A stretch of 64,000 bases of DNA, from the NCBI GenBank assembly GCA_009760855.2, contig WPIO01000153.1, forward strand, positions 446,001 through 510,000, in the 5' to 3' direction. The notes beneath the pieces were generated by a model. It ran no database searches, had not been told where the DNA came from, and was given only the letters and a program-made list of their open reading frames with translations. Source of the stretch: Cristatella mucedo (taxonomy: Eukaryota; Bryozoa; Phylactolaemata; Cristatellidae). The position numbers were made by a program, and so were the translations under genes. Positions 60,413-64,000 of this stretch are shown piece after piece; within the stretch, counting starts at the first letter, position 1, and every line of letters starts with the position of its first letter.

Positions 60413-60722
60413 GAATGAGAGGAAGAGCGAGAGAGAGAGAGAGAGCAAGAAAGAGAGAGCGAGAAAGAGAGAGAGCGAGAGAGAGAGAGAGAGAGAGGGA
60501 GAGAGAGCGAGAGCGAGGCAGAGTCAGACGGTGCGAGAGAGAGAAAAACAGATAGGGAATGACAGGGAGAGAGAGAGAGAGAGATCGAGAGAGAGAGCGA
60601 GAAAGAGAGAGCAAGAGAGAAAGAGAGCGAGAGAACGAGAGAGAGAGAGCGAGGAGAGTCGGACAGTGTGAGAGAGTGAAAGAGAGAGAGAGAGAGAGCG
60701 AGAGAAAGAGAGAGAGAGAGAG

Positions 60723-60771
<49 letters not shown>

Positions 60772-60932
60772 GGGAGAGAAAGAGAGAGCAAGAGAGAGGG
60801 AGAGCGAGAGGGAGAGATAGAGAAAGATATATATATAGAGAGAGAGAGGGAATGAGAGGGAGAGCGAGAAAGAGAGAGAGCAAGAAAGAGAGAGAGCAAG
60901 AAAGAGAGAGCGAGAAAGAGAGAGAGAGAGCA

Positions 60933-60972
<40 letters not shown>

Positions 60973-61224
60973 GGGGGAGAGAGAGTGAGAGCGAGAGCGA
61001 GAGCGAGAGCAAGGCAGAGTCAGACGGTGCGAGAGAGAGAGAAACAGAAAGGGAATGACAGGGAGAGCGAGAGAGAGAGAGAGCGAGAAAAAGAGAGCAA
61101 GAGAGAGAGAGAGAACGAGAGAGAAGGAGAGAGAGAGAGAAGGAGAGAGAGAGAGAGAGAGGAAGAGAAAGAGAGCGAGAGAGCGCGAGGGAGAGTCAGA
61201 CGGTGTGAGAGAGAGAGAGAGAGA
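59611..61224. repeat. 1.6-kb (GA)n tract with higher-order units
   Basis: This is a 1.6-kb nearly pure purine strand, (GA)n with AAA, GCGA and GGGA variants, in the intron after exon 61282-61477. A non-GA landmark (GAGTCAGACGGTGCGAGAG or close) recurs at about 59931, 60075, 60358, 60520, 60657, 61018 and 61195. It is often followed by GAAACAGAAAGGGAATGACA. The array therefore has complex, unequal higher-order units rather than simple slippage. The host transcript would read it as (CU)n. Long Ser/Leu or Arg/Glu open frames within it are artefacts of the repeat. Confidence 0.97.
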
Positions 61225-61281
61225 ATAATTTGCTCGGCACAGCAGGGAAGCACGTGGCGGCAGCGAAGGCGCGAACTTCAC

Positions 61282-61477
61282 CTCCGCCCAGCGTCCAACG
61301 CCAGTGCTCGCGGCTGCTGGAGGTTGCCCTGCACGACGATGCGTCGCCTCGATCCGTCGAGGTTGGCCGCCTCGAGAAAGTCTCTCTCAGAATCCAGCCA
61401 GTAAAAGGTGCGTGCTTGCCAGTCTATCGCAACTCCTTCAGGTTTTAACAGCCCTCGAGATATCACGATAGCTTGCT
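61282..61477 (-). CDS. LRP-like YWTD propeller A, exon type 2
   Basis: This is the second exon of propeller A, 196 nt, phase 1 in and phase 2 out. The acceptor is TTTCAATAG|AGCA and the donor is CGGAG|GTGAAG. It encodes EQAIVISRGLLKPEGVAIDW, then a blade with FYWLD instead of YWTD, then AANLDGSRRRIVVQGNL and a QPRALALD strand. The P.GVAIDW...YW.D...LDG...R.I run is a textbook class B repeat. The exon is GC-richer than its neighbours. Just 57 nt into the following intron the gene strand enters a 1.6-kb CT-rich tract (59611-61224), so this 5' splice site sits in an unusual context. It joins the exon at 57206-57471, where AG plus G gives R. Confidence 0.88.
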
Positions 61478-63141
61478 CTATTGAAATGCAGACAAACACA
61501 TATTTGTATCCATATATACATATACATTAAAAACCAATGACAGGGCAACTTATTGTAATCATAAAAACCATGCGTGACGCAAAAGTGTTATTGAGAATAC
61601 GAAATAAATAATCTTCTTATAGGGCGCTATACCGACGAATTATATTGTGACCGCGTGAAAGAAGAAGACGCAATATTAAAGTCTGGACGGTGTCGTTGCT
61701 TAGGGTCGTAAATTAGTTACAGAACTTAATAATTTTCCTGTCTTATCGCGTCGCATGACGCAAGGGTGTTTTAAGCTTGTCTTAATGTCGCGTATCTAAA
61801 TTACAGTTTGTAACTACCGTTTAAGAGGAACAAATAATAGGGACTCATTTTGGGATCGCTTTACCTTAGATAAACTTGGAATATGTGCTCATATTTACGG
61901 CGGTAAGAAATGAAGTGGCGGCGGTTATACTAACCTAGCGCAGGAAACCACTGTGACTGTTTAAAGTAATGACCATTGAAAAACCTACGCGGTTTACATA
62001 AAAATGGCAGGTATTAACAAGCCTGCACTCCATACAACCGTATCCCGTCGAGTGCTCATTACGCAGTGCCTGCTAATACGTCACACGTCAATAACGACGC
62101 GGCAGACGAGAACATCATTCAGCAATGCTTGGAAAGAGTATCTCTCTCAAAATCTATTAGGACGGAAGTGAATGGCTTCGCTGAAAACTGTAGCACAAAA
62201 TATTCAGGCTAAAGAGAGTATTTGAATGAAGTGGCTGAACAGAGCCGCTAAGCAGGTTGGTTCAGTTGAGTTTTTGAGTATGACCAAAGTTTTTGAATAG
62301 TACCAAATGGCGTAGCCACAGTTAAGATCGGCTGAATATCGGGCACTATCTAGACAGGCAAATAAGTCACGCTGAGTAGAAAAGACTAAATAGAATTGTA
62401 GAATAAAGCATATTCCTAGAACGCAATAGTCAAGCAGCTGATCATAGCGATTGAGTAGCGATGCTAAGTAGAGCCGTTGCTTCGATGGGAAGTGCACATC
62501 GGCCAGATAGGGCAGCCAATCAGAGCAGCTGAGTGGAGCAGCTCAAAATGGCGGCGGCTTTGAGCGACCTAGGTGGAAAGGAGCGGCTGCTCATCGGGAA
62601 GCTAAAAATAGAGGAGCTGCCGTGGAGCGGCGGCGGCATTGGGCGACCTGCGAGCAGCGTAAGCGGCTCGGTAGCTCAGTAGCTCGATTAAGGAGCTGAG
62701 TAGCGATGCTGAATCACTAACCCTATTGGCATGCTGACCCGGTACACGTCACCTCCGGCCATGGTGATCTTGTTGACATTGTGCACGCTACCACTAGCGA
62801 TACGATCCCGCTTCCTTCCTTTACAGAGTATGTAACGTGCAACTGAGGGGCGTTAGGCCAGACTGGAGCTGTAATTCGGCCAAATCGGGCCAAAAGGCGC
62901 CAGTTGGCAAACCTTTGGCCCAGGTGGAGATTAAACTAGTGCATTTCACCGAGGTAAACTTTCAAGACAATTTATAACACGTTGCTTGCTTAATTAATAA
63001 ATGCCCACGCGTAAAAAATAAGTAATTGCCTTAAATAAATAACACAATCCAAATTGAAAAAAAATTATTCAATATCCAATAAACCTTTAAAATTATTGTG
63101 CAAGACACAGTGAGTTTTCTGGTTCGCTGGTTCGCACTTAC
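61478..63141. other. Intron within propeller A (type 1 to type 2)
   Basis: This intron shows a SINE/LINE tail remnant near 61615-61645 and a LINE 3' UTR remnant near 62705. A stretch at 62440-62710 is rich in GAGCAGCT/GGCGGC-type short repeats. Confidence 0.55.
62705..62810 (+). mobile_element. LINE 3' UTR remnant
   Basis: The stretch ACTAACCCTATTGGCATGCT, followed by GACCCGGTACACGTCACC, matches the GCATGCTGACCC-type 3' UTR of the LINE family. The ORF and the tail are both absent. Confidence 0.5.
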
Positions 63142-63354
63142 CCGAGCCATCTAACTTTGCTCGCCGTATTGATGGAGGATCATTCTCAGTCCAATAAATA
63201 TATTCATCAACTGGATCATAGTCGATCCCTAGACAAAAACCATTGTGGGCTGTTTGTACTTGCACGATGCCAGAAGGTTTTGTTGCCGGATCCACTCGTA
63301 GGAGTCCATTGTTTTGTCCTGCTTGCCTTGCGACGTATAAATATATGTCTGGCA
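63142..63354 (-). CDS. LRP-like YWTD propeller A, exon type 1
   Basis: This exon opens a YWTD (LDL-receptor class B) beta-propeller of an extracellular LRP-like receptor. It is 213 nt, phase 1 in and phase 1 out. The acceptor is TCTGCTGCAG|TGCC and the donor is TCGG|GTAAGT, close to consensus. The translation begins with a hydrophobic strand (PDIYLYVARQAG) and then carries the first blade signature, IDYDPVDEYIYWTE, followed by SIRRAKLDGSG. That is the normal order for an LRP blade (YDPV...YWT(D/E)...I.RA.LDG). It splices in frame into the exon at 61282-61477, where G plus AG gives E. It is the most upstream exon visible. Whatever precedes it, possibly an EGF-like domain or another propeller, lies beyond the window edge. 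The family call is firm; orthology to a named LRP is not claimed. Confidence 0.88.
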
Positions 63355-64000
63355 CTGCAGCAGAGAATTCAAAGGAAAACCTAACAGCAGAGAATTCACG
63401 TCAGAATGAACTACTGCTGAAGACCCAGACCTCTTTCTGGCATTATATTAATAGTACTAATAATAATAATAACACAGTATATTAATACAATAAAATTAAA
63501 TATGTTACGATAAAAACAAATGAATAAAAAGTATGCATAAATATAAATAAATAGTAATTTAATATAAAATAGAATATATGAAATAGTAATAGCATAATTA
63601 ACACAATCATTCCAAGTGCTTTTACTTGTTTGCTAATGCAATAAAAATTGCTTTTCATGAACTCTTCATTCACGAATCTCTTGGAGTCAGGTTGAAAATA
63701 GCCCTGGGAGCGATACCGTCATCGTTAGGATTCACATAATGGCATCGCTAGTATATTTATTATACAGTTTTCACTTGAAGCATGCACGAGAACGTCGTGG
63801 AATTCCATAGCTTATAAGGATGATGATATTTTGTATTCAACTTTATGCAAGCAAGTCATGTCAGGCAAAGGAAACGTAACAAACATAAATGACACGAGTT
63901 TCGTGAGCCTTAAGTTTCTTTAAAATTGAGAAAATCTCGGAATATTACCACGGCACGCTCGTTTTTAAATTTGATGACAAGTGATAATTTTGGCATGGCT
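63355..64000. other. Intron upstream of propeller A (partial)
   Basis: AT-rich sequence with short AAATA/ATAAT repeats at 63455-63600. No exon was seen before the window ends. Confidence 0.5.

Larger units (their letters stand above)
57472..61281. other. Intron within propeller A (type 2 to type 3)
   Basis: This intron contains the GC-richer island with hairpin, a LINE 3' UTR and the 1.6-kb (GA)n tract. Almost the entire intron is repeat-derived. Confidence 0.6.

Noticed and set aside
59473-61281. Long minus-strand open frames rich in Leu/Ser and plus-strand frames rich in Arg/Glu
   Set aside because: They are read through the (GA)n tract in every frame, have no domain and no splice or promoter context; simple-repeat artefacts.

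Overview
The window looks like an intron-rich, AT-leaning animal (metazoan) genome. It has exons of one large gene separated by multi-kilobase introns, LINE and tRNA-derived SINE debris, a hAT-type MITE and abundant microsatellites. Nothing prokaryotic is present. The species cannot be fixed from sequence alone.

One host gene is supported. It lies on the minus strand and spans the whole window, so both of its ends are outside. Thirteen exons between 63354 and 4190 encode LDL-receptor class B (YWTD) beta-propeller sequence of an LRP-like extracellular receptor. They total 2,700 coding nt, about 900 residues. The exons form a regular module of four: type 1 (210-219 nt, phase 1-1), type 2 (196-202 nt, phase 1-2), type 3 (251-266 nt, phase 2-1) and type 4 (144-153 nt, phase 1-1). 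Each four-exon set encodes 271-275 residues, the size of one six-bladed propeller. In gene order these are propeller A (63354-53290), a 33-nt linker exon (49990-49958), propeller B (46705-39075), propeller C (27584-14267) and the first exon of propeller D (4399-4190). The reading frame closes across every junction with no EGF-like module visible between propellers. That is unusual, because LRP-family propellers are normally followed by an EGF-like domain. Propellers B and C look like a recent pair, and A resembles D.

The introns hold the rest. An L2/CR1-like LINE family is present as one long but broken minus-strand copy (about 10265-12690), a rearranged plus-strand copy (30329-31807), a degenerate minus-strand copy (43690-45025) and many 3' ends. 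A tRNA-derived SINE family (SINE-I) shares the LINE's 3' hairpin tail. A second tRNA-derived SINE family (SINE-II) has four copies. A SPIN-like hAT MITE with TIRs and a decayed 8-bp target duplication sits at 17823-18013. Two GC-richer islands (31808-34265 and 57560-58930) each contain a long inverted repeat. Notable arrays are a 19-bp minisatellite beside a propeller-B exon, an 80-bp satellite at 51629-52302 and a 1.6-kb (GA)n tract at 59611-61224. On the gene strand that tract becomes an enormous pyrimidine tract starting 57 nt after a 5' splice site.

All splice sites and boundaries were read by eye. RNA evidence and homology searches were not available.
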